Assembly (NCBI GenBank): GCA_900318035.1
Contig: ONJC01000018.1
Location: forward strand, 1-50,601
DNA length: 50,601 bases
DNA from: an uncultured Methanobrevibacter sp.
GTDB taxonomy: Archaea; Methanobacteriota; Methanobacteria; Methanobacteriales; Methanobacteriaceae
Direction of reading: 5' to 3'
Position 1 is the first letter of the stretch; the number at the start of each line of letters is the position of its first letter. The notes beneath the pieces were generated by a model that was not told where the DNA came from, searched no databases, and worked only from the letters and a program-made list of their open reading frames with translations. The position numbers were made by a program, and so were the translations under genes. This document shows positions 26,841-36,075 of this stretch, one piece after another.

Positions 26841-26876
26841 AAAAAAAAGAAAAGAAATTTAGTTTAAAATTTCTTT
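26841..26876 (-). terminator. Terminator of purD containing its stop codon
   Basis: A 10-bp stem (26876-26867 with 26860-26851) spans the purD stop codon and is followed by a T-rich run on the minus strand. Confidence 0.7.
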
Positions 26877-28169
26877 CATATGTTCAACACGTTTGTTGAC
26901 GAGCTCTGTTGTACCTACATCTCTTCTGTGGTAAACATTACCCTTAACAAATTCACAAGCCTTTTCAGCTATTTTTTCAGCATCTTCAATTGTTTCTCCA
27001 CTGGCTACAATTCCCAATGCTCTTGAACCGGACAGATGAATGCCATCTTCTTCCTGAGAAACTGCAGCATAGAACACTTTGGCACCTAAATCCTCTATGG
27101 CCTCTTCGTCTACTTCAATAAGCTCTCCGGCATATTCGGTTTCAGGATATCCGTCAGGCACAATGTATTTGCATACGCTGGCCTTGTCTTCAAATTCCAC
27201 TTCATCCAAATTACCGTCAACAATAGCCTGACAAACGTCAACTAGCGGGGTTTTTAGAAGCGGCAATACGTTCATAGCTTCAGGATCTCCAAATCTTGCA
27301 TTATACTCGATTAATTTAGGGCCATCGGCAGTCAGCATGAACTGACCATACAGGATTCCTTTGTACGGTTCTGCTTCCTCAGCAATAGCTTTAAGAGTTT
27401 CTTTCATTATTTCAACGGCCTTGTCATAATCTTGTTGGCTTAAAAATGGCAATAATCCTCCAACGTCAGAGTATGATCCCATTCCACCAGTAATTGCACC
27501 GACATCGCCTTCAAAAGCATGAGGATGGTCCTGTGCTGCAGGCATAGGAGCGAGGTGTTCACCATCACAAAATGCCTGGATAGTAAATTCTTCACCAATC
27601 AATCTTTCTTCAATGATTACTTGAGCAAAACCACCCATTTCATTGTCAATTACTTCGCAGGAGTACTCTTTTGCCTCTTCATTATCCTTCAAGTGGTCGC
27701 CTACAATTTTAACTCCCTTTCCACCTGTTAAACCGACCGGCTTTACAACAACATCACGGTCGAATTCATCCAGAAATTTGGAAACATCTTCAGAGTTATC
27801 AAATACTTTGTAAACGAGTGACCCTTCGATTTGGTAATCCTCAAAGAGTTTTCTCATGAATGATTTATCAGTTTCAATTCTTGCCGCACTCTTTGTCGGT
27901 CCGACACATTTGATTCCATTCTTTTGAAGCTCATCCACAATTCCTTTTCCAAGCGGAGCTTCAGGACCGATAAATGCGATTTCAATATCATTTTCAACAG
28001 CATATTGCGCTACGTTTTCAACTTCCCCTTCATTTCCTTGCTTGAATTCTGCAATTTTAGACATTCCGGGATTGATTTTACTCATGTAGCAATATAATTC
28101 CACATCATCTTTTAGAGCATCAGCAATAGCATGTTCACGGGCACCTGTTCCAACAACTAAAACTTTCAT
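26859..28169 (-). CDS. purD: Phosphoribosylamine-glycine ligase
   Basis: Second step of purine synthesis: ATP-dependent joining of glycine to 5-phosphoribosylamine. The 436-residue protein shows an N-terminal domain ([33 protein letters not shown]), an ATP-grasp core ([52 protein letters not shown]) and a C-terminal domain ([20 protein letters not shown]). The MGSY-rich loop with [12 protein letters not shown] is typical. Single gene with its own terminator. Confidence 0.97.
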   Translation of the reverse strand: MKVLVVGTGAREHAIADALKDDVELYCYMSKINPGMSKIAEFKQGNEGEVENVAQYAVENDIEIAFIGPEAPLGKGIVDELQKNGIKCVGPTKSAARIETDKSFMRKLFEDYQIEGSLVYKVFDNSEDVSKFLDEFDRDVVVKPVGLTGGKGVKIVGDHLKDNEEAKEYSCEVIDNEMGGFAQVIIEERLIGEEFTIQAFCDGEHLAPMPAAQDHPHAFEGDVGAITGGMGSYSDVGGLLPFLSQQDYDKAVEIMKETLKAIAEEAEPYKGILYGQFMLTADGPKLIEYNARFGDPEAMNVLPLLKTPLVDVCQAIVDGNLDEVEFEDKASVCKYIVPDGYPETEYAGELIEVDEEAIEDLGAKVFYAAVSQEEDGIHLSGSRALGIVASGETIEDAEKIAEKACEFVKGNVYHRRDVGTTELVNKRVEHMKEILN

Positions 28170-28290
28170 AATAAATTCTCCTATTGATTTAAGGTATGTA
28201 TTTAAAAATATTTATAATTAATTTTTGAATGATGATGTCATCCTTACCTATATATACAATTGTGACAAAATTTAATACAAGGTGATTTTA

Positions 28291-28884
28291 ATGGATAGAA
28301 AAATAATAATTGCTCTCATAATTATTGTTTTAATTGCTCTTGTTGGACTTCTTTCATTTTCAACAGGCATTAAAACCGACAGCCAAATCAATTTTTTATC
28401 AGGGAGCAATCTAAAAAACGGAAATCAGATAGAGTTTGAACTTGTTGATGCGCAGGGAAATGCTCTTTCAAATCAAGAAATAAAAATTACATTCAGTGGA
28501 GTGAATGAAACACAAAACTTCACAATAACTACAGATAATCAGGGAAGGGGAAGCCTAATCTTAAAAGATGAGAATTCCGGTAATTATACAGTGTCAGTAA
28601 GTTATGGTGGTGACGATAAGCACAACGGATGTTCCGCCAATCAAAAAATAACAATCAAGGGTGGAACTTCAGAAAGTTCAACAGGCAATTACACCCATGA
28701 AGACAGCAGCACAAGGCATACTTCTAGTGATTCAACACGTTCCACAGCATATTCAGATTCCAGTCAGCAGAATGACCAATCAAGTGAGGGTTCTGACATA
28801 ATTGAAAGCGGTCAAAATGTGGGCATTTCCAGAGAATACCTTGAAACCCACCAACAAAGAGTTGTAGATGGCAGTCTCGAATAG
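28291..28884 (+). CDS. Membrane-anchored protein with one Ig-like domain
   Basis: A 197-residue surface protein. ATG 28291 follows GGTGATTTTA. Residues 1-25 are a signal anchor (IIIALIIIVLIALVGLLSF). Residues about 30-125 are one Ig/Big-like beta-sandwich (NGNQIEFELVDAQGNALSNQ; SGNYTVSVSYGGDDKHNG), the same type as in the larger adhesins here. A Ser/Thr/Gln-rich tail follows, ending EYLETHQQRVVDGSLE. It may be an accessory surface protein; no partner is apparent. Its stop is in the terminator loop. Confidence 0.8.
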   Translation: MDRKIIIALIIIVLIALVGLLSFSTGIKTDSQINFLSGSNLKNGNQIEFELVDAQGNALSNQEIKITFSGVNETQNFTITTDNQGRGSLILKDENSGNYTVSVSYGGDDKHNGCSANQKITIKGGTSESSTGNYTHEDSSTRHTSSDSTRSTAYSDSSQQNDQSSEGSDIIESGQNVGISREYLETHQQRVVDGSLE

Positions 28885-28909
28885 CCATCTTTTTTATTAT
28901 TTTTTTAAT
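28866..28909 (+). terminator. Terminator with the stop codon inside the loop
   Basis: AGATGGC/GCCATCT (28866-28872 with 28884-28890), the stop TAG in the loop, and a long T-rich run. Confidence 0.75.
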
Positions 28910-28980
28910 GATTTACTAATTTTTTAGAAATTGAAAATTAAGATGAATTTAACTGGAAAATTATCACCAATTAAATCCAA

Positions 28981-29007
28981 ACTAAAAAAAATTTTAAAGT
29001 CCTTTAA
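28981..29007 (-). terminator. Probable terminator of the Rpn-type nuclease gene
   Basis: TTAAAG/CTTTAA close to the stop with a tight loop, then a run of eight Ts on the minus strand (28990-28983). The stem is weak. Confidence 0.4.
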
Positions 29008-29881
29008 CTGTTTTTAAAGACAAGCCAGTACATTTAGCTATTTCTTCATCACTTAAAACATCTTTAAGATTCTTAGCAATGTTTTTACTAACATCCATAG
29101 TAACCTGCTGAGTAACTTGCTCAGTAACTTGCTCAGTAACCTGCTCAGTAACCTGCTGAGTAACGTTTTCAGTAGTTTCTTTAATTAAGTTTTCCTCATA
29201 TTCAACTAAAAAATCATTGTTCCACATAATAATCTCCCAAAATTTATTGAATAATTTTTTATCACCGTTTGCAACAATTTGAGCTACAACATATTGACAT
29301 TTTTTAATTTCCGATTGTTCTTCTGCAGAAAACAATTCTCGATTATTTGCAATTCGAAAGACTTCAAATGCTACTTCAACTTGATTAACATTGCCCATAA
29401 ATGGTATGAATACCAAATAATAATGGTCAAGTAATGTTAATTTCTCTTTATTTTCTATTTTATCCTTTATATTATTTAAAATTTCCAATCCATCATATTC
29501 AGAGTAGAAAAAAATCTTTGGCTTAAAAAGGAAGAATTTCGAGATGAATGCAATTAGTTTTGATTTGTTTCTATTTCCTGTGGATATTATACTTGTTTCA
29601 ACAAATTTACGACTGATTACCCTCAAATTAACTGCATATTGAGCACATCTAAGGAGAAACTTTTCTGTCAAATCTCCTGTTTGAAACTCAACATTAATCA
29701 AAACTCCATCATCCAACTCCAAAACACCATCCATGAATCTGTGCCTAAACGTTGGAATTATTAACTCCGTTGGATAGAATCTAACTACTTTTCTTTTATC
29801 ACCCATCATCGCCAGTATTGCCTGTGCAAAGGCTATGAGAGATAGTTTTTGCAATGTGTCCTTACCAAATGGGATATACAT
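28994..29881 (-). CDS. Rpn/PD-(D/E)XK family nuclease with VTEQ tandem repeat
   Basis: A 295-residue protein of the Rpn/transposase-associated PD-(D/E)XK superfamily. The core is seen as FMDGVLELDDGVLINVEFQTG, with D51, E65 and Q67; the usual third-position lysine is glutamine. QYAVNLRVI and LVFIPFMG helices follow. Rpn proteins promote RecA-independent recombination, and many are in variable copy number in these methanogens. Near the C-terminus five tandem 12-bp units (29101-29160) encode repeated VTEQ/VTQQ, ahead of a HTH-like end (LSDEEIAKCTGLSLKTVKGL). ATG 29881 follows GGTGAG. The VTEQ helix is a probable multimerisation segment, and may vary in length between strains. Confidence 0.8.
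   Translation of the reverse strand: MYIPFGKDTLQKLSLIAFAQAILAMMGDKRKVVRFYPTELIIPTFRHRFMDGVLELDDGVLINVEFQTGDLTEKFLLRCAQYAVNLRVISRKFVETSIISTGNRNKSKLIAFISKFFLFKPKIFFYSEYDGLEILNNIKDKIENKEKLTLLDHYYLVFIPFMGNVNQVEVAFEVFRIANNRELFSAEEQSEIKKCQYVVAQIVANGDKKLFNKFWEIIMWNNDFLVEYEENLIKETTENVTQQVTEQVTEQVTEQVTQQVTMDVSKNIAKNLKDVLSDEEIAKCTGLSLKTVKGL
29101..29160 (-). repeat. 12-bp tandem repeat inside the Rpn gene
   Basis: Five consecutive 12-bp units of the type TAACYTGCTSAG in plus-strand orientation, in frame, encoding VTEQ or VTQQ. Likely to change length by replication slippage without breaking the frame. Confidence 0.85.
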
Positions 29882-30039
29882 ATTCTCACCATATTTTATT
29901 AAATATGATATGCCGACATATACAAGAATATTTTAGATAAAAACCCTATATAAATTGAGTAGTTATAAATTAAAGCAATTTAATAGCTTTAAATCAATAT
30001 TAAATAGATATACCAATATTTCAAAATGACATCAATAAC

Positions 30040-30047
30040 TTTAAATA
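30040..30047 (+). promoter_or_regulatory. TATA box of the MATE-MarR-nitroreductase operon
   Basis: TTTAAATA, about 25 bp before the expected start of transcription, which would lie between the two operator palindromes. Confidence 0.45.
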
Positions 30048-30053
30048 CAAACA

Positions 30054-30086
30054 CTTGCATATACAAGAGTATAATTGCATATGCAA
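30054..30086 (+). promoter_or_regulatory. Paired operator-like palindromes for the MarR regulator
   Basis: CTTGCATATACAAG (30054-30067, imperfect palindrome) and TTGCATATGCAA (30075-30086, perfect) share the core TTGCATATRCAA and the trailing GAG. Their centres are 20 bp apart, about two turns of DNA, so two dimers would bind the same face. They cover the predicted transcription start and are immediately upstream of the ribosome site GAGGT. Autorepression by the MarR protein encoded second in the operon is the simple reading. Confidence 0.65.
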
Positions 30087-30100
30087 GAGTGAGGTAAATT

Positions 30101-31471
30101 ATGGGAAAGAATGAAAATATTGAAATGATTACCGGAGATCCTAAAAAAGCCATCAATAAACTGTCACTGCCAATTATAGGAAGCATGTTTCTAATTTTAG
30201 TAAACAACATTATTGACAGTATTTGGGTAGCGGGACTCGGTGCAGAACCGCTGGCAGCACTAGGATACGTTACGCCACTGTTTATGATTTTGGTAGGTTT
30301 CGGAAACGGACTCGGAGCCGGGGGAAACTCACTGATATCAAGATACATCGGAGCCGAGGACAAGGCTTCGGCAAACAATGCTGCAATCCACAACCTCATT
30401 TTAAGCTTTATAGTTTCAATAATCATATCAATCATATTCATCGCACTTATGGAACCCATGCTCAACATGATGGGCGCCGGAAGCGTAATAGGCTATGCAA
30501 TGGATTACGGATTCATAATATTCGCACTGACATTTGCAATATTAATGCCTCCGATTGTAGGAGCAGCATTCAGAGCGGAAGGAGATGTCAAAAGAGCAAC
30601 CATTCCAATAGCTCTGGCTGCAATAATCAACATGATTTTGGACCCTATATTCATTTACCCTATGGGAATGGGAATCAAGGGAGCAGCATTGGCAACAGCC
30701 CTAGGGCCGTTCATAAGCCTGCTTCTAATGCTTTACTGGATTTATGTTAAAAAGGACACATACCTTTCATACGACTTTAAAGATTTCCATAATGACTTTA
30801 AAATGTACAAGGACATTCTGGTTGTAGGTATTCCTGCAAGTCTGGAGCAGCTGGTGCTGTCTGTACTGACAATATTCGTAAACTACATGCTTACAATAGT
30901 ATCCGGACCTGTGGCGGTGGCCGTTTATACTGCAGGATGGAGAATAATCAACATCGGAATGGTTCCTGCAATCGGGGTTGGAACAGCGGCCATATCAGTT
31001 GCCGGAGTAGCATACGGTGCAAAGAAATACGAAAACCTGAGGGTCACTGCAAGATATGCCGTCAAGGTGGCGCTTATAGCTTCAATAATCGTGTGCATAA
31101 TCCTGAATGTATTTTCAAACCAGATTGCATTCATATTCTCATACTCCAAAAGCAGTGCGGATTTAGCTCCGATGATAGCAAGTTTCCTGCAGATAATGTG
31201 TCTTTTTATCCTATACGTTCCGTTCGGAGCCAGTGCAGGTAACGTCTTTCAGGGAGTCGGAAAGGGAACCATATCATTTGTACTTACAACATTCAGGGAA
31301 TTCATACTTGTGCTGATTTTCGCATACCTTCTCGGATTTACATTCAATATGGGTGAGTTCGGAATATACTGCGGAATGCTTCTAGGAGGAGGAATAGGCT
31401 CACTGATATGTTATGCATGCATCGAGCTCTACATCAACAAGTTGATAAAAGGTGAGAAAAATGGCATTTGA
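30101..31471 (+). CDS. MATE family multidrug efflux transporter
   Basis: A 456-residue membrane protein with 12 predicted helices in two similar halves, each with the MATE-type motif (PIIGSMFLILVNNIIDSIWV, GLGAEPLAALGYVTP; second half GIPASLEQLVLSVLTIFVN). It exports cations or drugs in exchange for H+ or Na+. First gene of an operon with a MarR regulator and a nitroreductase, which points to export and reductive detoxification of a toxic compound. Ribosome site GAGGT before ATG 30101. Its last codons overlap the MarR start by 11 bp. Confidence 0.9.
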   Translation: MGKNENIEMITGDPKKAINKLSLPIIGSMFLILVNNIIDSIWVAGLGAEPLAALGYVTPLFMILVGFGNGLGAGGNSLISRYIGAEDKASANNAAIHNLILSFIVSIIISIIFIALMEPMLNMMGAGSVIGYAMDYGFIIFALTFAILMPPIVGAAFRAEGDVKRATIPIALAAIINMILDPIFIYPMGMGIKGAALATALGPFISLLLMLYWIYVKKDTYLSYDFKDFHNDFKMYKDILVVGIPASLEQLVLSVLTIFVNYMLTIVSGPVAVAVYTAGWRIINIGMVPAIGVGTAAISVAGVAYGAKKYENLRVTARYAVKVALIASIIVCIILNVFSNQIAFIFSYSKSSADLAPMIASFLQIMCLFILYVPFGASAGNVFQGVGKGTISFVLTTFREFILVLIFAYLLGFTFNMGEFGIYCGMLLGGGIGSLICYACIELYINKLIKGEKNGI

Positions 31472-31877
31472 TAAAGACATGCCCACATCCCCCCTTGTTT
31501 CCCTGATTTACAGAAAACAGACATCATATCTCAACGACAAGCTGAAGGATGTCAATCTCAGTTCAGGCCTGTACCCTCTGCTGATTAAAGCTTACAAAAA
31601 CAAGGCAATAAGCCAGGAGGAACTGGCCGGCAAGCTGCATGTCAATGAAAGTACAGTGACAAGAAACCTGGATAAACTTGAAAAGAAGGGGCTGATTGTC
31701 AAAACTCCGGAAAAAAGAAAAAAGATTGTTAATGTGACTGCTGAAGGTGCAAAAATAGCTCAAAAAATAATGGATTATGATGAAAAATGGGATGAAACAA
31801 TCAAAGAAAGCCTGACTGAGAGAGAATTTGAAGATTTTCAAAAATTACTAATAAAAATATGTGAGGAACTAATATGA
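31461..31877 (+). CDS. MarR family transcriptional regulator
   Basis: A 138-residue winged-helix regulator. Helix-turn-helix ISQEELAGKLHVNESTVTRN, then LDKLEKKGLIVKTP and the wing KRKKIVNVTAEGAKIAQ. MarR dimers bind palindromes of about 16-20 bp and release DNA upon binding phenolic or other lipophilic compounds or after oxidation. ATG 31461 has GGTGAG 4 bp before it, inside the MATE gene's end. Likely binds the twin palindromes at 30054-30086 and so controls its own operon; this is inferred from position. Confidence 0.92.
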   Translation: MAFDKDMPTSPLVSLIYRKQTSYLNDKLKDVNLSSGLYPLLIKAYKNKAISQEELAGKLHVNESTVTRNLDKLEKKGLIVKTPEKRKKIVNVTAEGAKIAQKIMDYDEKWDETIKESLTEREFEDFQKLLIKICEELI

Positions 31878-32407
31878 ACCAGACAATAGAAGACTTGAAA
31901 ACCAGAAGAAGTATCAGAAAATTCAAAGACGAACAGATTTCAGATGAGGATTTAAAAACAATTCTCGAAACAGGAACCTATGCCCCGACAGCCCGTGGAG
32001 CACAGTCTCCTAAAATTGTCGTGATTCAAAATCCGGAAACCATCAAGGAATTTTCAGCATGGAACAGAAGCTTTTTCCCGGTTGACGTTCCAGAGAATAT
32101 GGATCCCTTTTACGGTGCCAAAACACTTTTAATCGTGCTTGCCGACAGTGAATTTCCGACATATGTTGAAGACGGATCAAGTGTATTGACTGTTTTGGTC
32201 AATGCGGCCCATGCGATTGGTGTGGGAAGCTGCTGGATTCACAGAGCCCGTGACGAATTTGCTTCTGAGAAGGGCAAAGCATTGCTGAAAGAATGGGGAA
32301 TTCCCGAAACCTATGAGGGAATCGGTCATGTGGTGCTTGGTTATCCTGATATGGAAGCGCCGGAACCGTTACCAAGAAAAGAAGATTACATCCACTTTGT
32401 GGATTAA
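31874..32407 (+). CDS. Nitroreductase family FMN oxidoreductase
   Basis: A 177-residue flavoprotein of the nitroreductase fold: N-terminal LKTRRSIRKFKDEQISDEDL, FMN contacts in TYAPTARGAQSPKIVVIQ, and the later ANAAHAIGVGSCWIHRAR-type region and GIGHVVLGYP. Reduces nitro compounds, quinones or flavins with NAD(P)H. Starts with ATGA overlapping the MarR stop by 4 bp, so the three genes are one operon. The natural substrate is unknown; shared control with an exporter suggests detoxification. Confidence 0.9.
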   Translation: MNQTIEDLKTRRSIRKFKDEQISDEDLKTILETGTYAPTARGAQSPKIVVIQNPETIKEFSAWNRSFFPVDVPENMDPFYGAKTLLIVLADSEFPTYVEDGSSVLTVLVNAAHAIGVGSCWIHRARDEFASEKGKALLKEWGIPETYEGIGHVVLGYPDMEAPEPLPRKEDYIHFVD

Positions 32408-32422
32408 ATCTTTACTTTTTTT
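32382..32422 (+). terminator. Terminator of the MATE-MarR-nitroreductase operon
   Basis: A compound hairpin: ATCCAC/GTGGAT (32390-32395 with 32399-32404, loop TTT) flanked by AAGATT/AATCTT, spanning the stop codon, then CTTTTTTTCC. Confidence 0.65.
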
Positions 32423-32604
32423 CCTGTTAAAAATAAGCTATGTAACATGATGAATTATAGTCTAATTTAAGTGTGAGAATACTTTGTTTTTTAATGAATT
32501 ATTTTAATGGTTAAAGTTTAAAGTAATGTTTAAAACTAACCTATTATTAATTAAATAAAATTATCAGTTGAAAATTATATGATTAAATCGTGTGATGTAG
32601 CTGT

Positions 32605-32643
32605 AAAAAAAAGAAATTAAAGATGAGTTAAAACTACCCATCT
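32605..32643 (-). terminator. Terminator of argS overlapping its stop codon
   Basis: An 8-bp stem with one G-T pair (AGATGGGT with the downstream complementary arm; 32643-32621 overall) begins in the argS stop codon, followed by TTTCTTTTTTTT on the minus strand. Confidence 0.65.
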
Positions 32644-34342
32644 ACATTTTACGAGGTGCTGAAACACCTAAAATATCTAAAGCATTTTTGATTGTTGTTT
32701 TGGCTCTGTCAACCAGAATAAGTCTGGTGTCCTCAACATCGGAACCTATGACCTGCTGTGATTTGTAGAACTTGTTGAAGGAACCGGCCAAATCCTGACA
32801 GTACTGTGTGATATTGTGAACTCTCTTTTTGTTTGCACAGTCTTCAACGACCTGAGGGAACTTGGCGATTTGCCTTACAAGGTCCTGTTCAAAATCATTA
32901 GGAACCCAGTCATCGGCAACTTCCAAAGAAGCGATGTCTTTGCCTGATCTTGCAAGCAACTTGCATGCTCTTGCATGTGCATATTGAATTGAAGCACAGC
33001 CTCTTTCAAAGCTTAAAGCTTCATCCCATTTGAATGTAAGATGCTTTTCAGGAGATAATTTTGCGATGAAGAACCTGATTGCTCCAACACCAATCTCTTC
33101 TGCAATCGGTGCGATTTCCTCTTCGGTCAAATCAGGGTTTCTTGATTTGATTTCATCGTGTGCCCTTAAAACAGCTTCGTCAATGAGTTCATCCACTGAT
33201 ACGAATTTACCCCTTCTTGTTGACATTGAACCTTCAGGAAGAGTAATGAATTCATAAAAGATTACTTCAGGAGGTTCCTGCCTGAAAATCTCTTCAAATA
33301 TTACCCTAATCTGTTTTGCAGCAAGCTTATGGTCTGAGCCTAAAATGTCAAGTACAGTATCTCCCAAGGTAGCCTTGTACCTGTGGTAGGCCAAATCACG
33401 GGTTGAGTAAAGTGAAGTGCCGTTGGAACGTCTTAAAACGAATTCCTTTTCAATGTTGAAGTCTGTCAAATCAATGTAGAGGACATCATCTTCACGGGTA
33501 AAGCCTTCCCTTTGGATATATGTTACCAGATCGTCGACTTCACCATTTCTTATGAACTGTCCTTCCCATACAAAATCATCATGGACGATGTTCATTCTCA
33601 AAAGAGACTCCTTCATTCCGCTGATGCATTTTGACACCACGTCTTCAAAGATTTTATTTAATTCCTCATCGGAGCCTTCCTCGTATTTCTGAATAAGTTC
33701 ATCAACCTTATCATTCAATGCATCATCCTCTTCCACAGCCTTGTTAGCATCAAAGTACAGCTTTCCGATTTTGTGGTCCAGTTTTTCGCCTTCATAATCT
33801 TCAATTTTAAGACCGCATTCAGTTATGCCGCATACGATGATTGCGATTTGCCTTCCCATATCGTTTACATAATACTGGGTTATGACATCCCTTCCGGCCA
33901 GTTTCAACAGTCTTGAGACTGAATCCCCAAAGACGGAGTTTCTGATGTGGCCTATGTGGAGCGGACCGTTGGGATTTGCTGAGGTATGTTCAAGGACAAT
34001 CTTTTCACCGTATTCAGGAAGCTGTCCGTAATTTTCATCAACCTTATCCAACAATAATTTTGAGAATTTTGAATAGTCAATGAAGAAATTGACGTAAGGT
34101 CCGAAGTTCTGGACTTTTGTGAAAATTTCCGGAACTTCAATTTTTTCAACCAGGTCCCTTGCAACTTCAGGAGGTGAAGTCCTTAACTTTTTAGTAAGGG
34201 CGAATGCAATGGTACTTGCAAGGTCTCCCAAATCTGGATTTGGAGGGAATTCCAGCTTGAAATTCCTGTCAACTTCTACATCATATTGATCTAATGCCTT
34301 GTTAATAGCTTCAATAGCTTGTTTTTCAATTTCAAAATACAT
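32642..34342 (-). CDS. argS: Arginyl-tRNA synthetase
   Basis: Class I synthetase charging tRNA-Arg. The 566-residue protein has the Add1 N-terminal tRNA-contact domain (AINKALDQYDVEVDRN), the HIGH motif in NPNGPLHIGHIRNSVFGDSV, and the C-terminal DALR anticodon domain (QYAHARACKLLARSG onward). MSTRRGKFVSVDEL replaces the KMSK region, as in many ArgRS. Last gene of the cbiC-hemL-signal peptidase-argS operon; it starts 19 bp after the signal peptidase stop. Confidence 0.97.
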   Translation of the reverse strand: MYFEIEKQAIEAINKALDQYDVEVDRNFKLEFPPNPDLGDLASTIAFALTKKLRTSPPEVARDLVEKIEVPEIFTKVQNFGPYVNFFIDYSKFSKLLLDKVDENYGQLPEYGEKIVLEHTSANPNGPLHIGHIRNSVFGDSVSRLLKLAGRDVITQYYVNDMGRQIAIIVCGITECGLKIEDYEGEKLDHKIGKLYFDANKAVEEDDALNDKVDELIQKYEEGSDEELNKIFEDVVSKCISGMKESLLRMNIVHDDFVWEGQFIRNGEVDDLVTYIQREGFTREDDVLYIDLTDFNIEKEFVLRRSNGTSLYSTRDLAYHRYKATLGDTVLDILGSDHKLAAKQIRVIFEEIFRQEPPEVIFYEFITLPEGSMSTRRGKFVSVDELIDEAVLRAHDEIKSRNPDLTEEEIAPIAEEIGVGAIRFFIAKLSPEKHLTFKWDEALSFERGCASIQYAHARACKLLARSGKDIASLEVADDWVPNDFEQDLVRQIAKFPQVVEDCANKKRVHNITQYCQDLAGSFNKFYKSQQVIGSDVEDTRLILVDRAKTTIKNALDILGVSAPRKM

Positions 34343-34361
34343 TAACTCACCTTAATAATAA

Positions 34362-34787
34362 TTATAAACCTCTTAACCAGAGGGATAGATAACCGACTTT
34401 TGGAATAACGACCAGACTGTCGCCAAATGTCACTACTTTTTCCTTGATTTGGCTAGCCTTTACATAATACGGGTCAGGAGCATTGTTATTGTCCCCTTTT
34501 ATTATATACATCGTGGTTCCATTAATCTCCGTAATATTTATAATTCTATGAATGACCGGCTGGTCATACCATGCAGCATCATATACAACCACATCTCCCA
34601 CTTTGACATCTTCGGGATTGAATTCATGGATTCCCAGAAAATCCGCCTTTTCGACAAGGACGATATCTCCCCTGTAAAATGCCGGTTCCATACTTCCTGA
34701 AACAACAACGTTCAGGTGTTGGGCCGCAATTAATACAATTACAAGAATTATTATGTATGATGCAACTTCTTTAAAGTCTATTTCCAT
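34362..34787 (-). CDS. Archaeal signal peptidase I (S26B)
   Basis: Removes signal peptides from secreted proteins. The 141-residue protein has one N-terminal membrane helix (YIIILVIVLIAAQHL) followed by the catalytic Ser32 in VVSGSMEPAF and His80 in QPVIHRI, with GDNNNAPDP behind it. This is the archaeal/ER Ser-His type rather than the bacterial Ser-Lys type. ATG 34787 follows the hemL stop by 4 bp with GGTAATACA upstream. It lies in a tetrapyrrole and tRNA-synthetase operon, not beside secreted proteins, yet the window's many signal-peptide proteins are its likely substrates. Confidence 0.93.
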   Translation of the reverse strand: MEIDFKEVASYIIILVIVLIAAQHLNVVVSGSMEPAFYRGDIVLVEKADFLGIHEFNPEDVKVGDVVVYDAAWYDQPVIHRIINITEINGTTMYIIKGDNNNAPDPYYVKASQIKEKVVTFGDSLVVIPKVGYLSLWLRGL

Positions 34788-34791
34788 TGTA

Positions 34792-36066
34792 TTACCTTCT
34801 TCTTTTCTTGAATGCCGCTTCAAGCCCAAGTTCTATGGCATCGGAAGTCTTCTGCAGATCCTCCATGGTGTGCGCATTTGATATGAAATTACATTCGAAC
34901 TGGGATGGCGGTATAAATATTCCTTCTTTCAATAATGTCTTAAAGTATCTCAGGAACTGTTTTCTGTCAGATTTCTGAGCGTCCGCATAATTGTATACCG
35001 GTGCGGGATTGAAATAAATCTGAAACATTGATGCAAGTCCCACCGGCTGAATATTGTACTCCTCATCTTCGATTATGGATTTGATGTTGCCTCTCAGGTA
35101 ATTGCCTTTTCGCTCAAGCTCCTTGTAGAATGCATCATCAAGCTGTGTGAGTGTGGAAATTCCTGCCTGTACGGATACAGGATTTCCTGAAAATGTACCT
35201 GCCTGATAGACTGGTCCTTGCGGTGCAATCAATTCCATGATTTCCCTTTTACCGCAGAATGCACCCATTGGAAGTCCACCACCAACGATTTTACCTAAAG
35301 TGGTCAAATCTGGAGTGACACCGTAATATTCCTGGGCTCCTCCCCTTGATGCCCTAAATCCTGTGATGACCTCATCAAATATAAGTACGATTCCGTTTTC
35401 CTCTGTGATTTTTCTGATGAATTCCAAAAATCCAGGTTTAGGTTCGATGCATCCGACATTGCCCATGACTATTTCCATAATGATACATGCAATGTTTTCC
35501 CCTTCCTTTTCAATGAGTTCGCTCATGGCTTCCTCATCATTGAACGGAACGGATAAGGTGTTTTTGGTAGTGTCTGATGGAATGCCCGGGGAATCCGGCA
35601 ATGTTGCAGCTCCGGAACCTCCCTTAACCAGTACATAGTCATGTGCTCCATGATATGCACCTTCAAATTTGACAATTTTATCTCTACCTGTGAAACCTCT
35701 TGCAAGCCTGATTGCACTCATGGTGGCTTCGGTTCCGCTGTTACAAAATCTCACCATTTCAGCAGATGGTATTCTGTCAACAACTTCCTTTGCCAGTTTA
35801 ATTTCATTTTCAGTTGGAGTACCGTAAGCGGTTCCAATAGTTAATTGATTTGAAACTTCCCTCACTACCTTAGGGTCAGCATGTCCCAATATCAAAGGAC
35901 CATAAGCCAGGCAGTGGTCAATATAGGTTTTTCCATCCACATCAGTGAGTTTAGACCCGCCGGCACTTTTGACAAAGAACGGATAAGGCTTAAAAGCACG
36001 CACCGGAGAGTTTACTCCACCCGGAAAATAATTTTTAGATTCATTGAACAATTCTTCGGAATACAT
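34792..36066 (-). CDS. hemL: Glutamate-1-semialdehyde 2,1-aminomutase
   Basis: Forms 5-aminolevulinate from glutamate-1-semialdehyde, early in tetrapyrrole synthesis for F430, cobamide and haem-like cofactors. The 424-residue PLP enzyme has [58 protein letters not shown], and PLP-lysine in [14 protein letters not shown]. Follows cbiC by 9 bp and precedes signal peptidase by 4 bp. Grouping with cbiC fits a cobamide/F430 role. Confidence 0.97.
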   Translation of the reverse strand: MYSEELFNESKNYFPGGVNSPVRAFKPYPFFVKSAGGSKLTDVDGKTYIDHCLAYGPLILGHADPKVVREVSNQLTIGTAYGTPTENEIKLAKEVVDRIPSAEMVRFCNSGTEATMSAIRLARGFTGRDKIVKFEGAYHGAHDYVLVKGGSGAATLPDSPGIPSDTTKNTLSVPFNDEEAMSELIEKEGENIACIIMEIVMGNVGCIEPKPGFLEFIRKITEENGIVLIFDEVITGFRASRGGAQEYYGVTPDLTTLGKIVGGGLPMGAFCGKREIMELIAPQGPVYQAGTFSGNPVSVQAGISTLTQLDDAFYKELERKGNYLRGNIKSIIEDEEYNIQPVGLASMFQIYFNPAPVYNYADAQKSDRKQFLRYFKTLLKEGIFIPPSQFECNFISNAHTMEDLQKTSDAIELGLEAAFKKRRR

Positions 36067-36075
36067 TTTATCACA

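Noticed and set aside
29101..29160. Short regularly spaced repeats as a CRISPR array
   Set aside because: Units are 12 bp, adjacent, in frame and encode VTEQ in a nuclease gene; there are no spacers.
30223..30750. Second-frame 175-aa ORF in the MATE gene
   Set aside because: The MATE protein reads through with full family similarity; the alternate frame is a by-product of its higher G+C.
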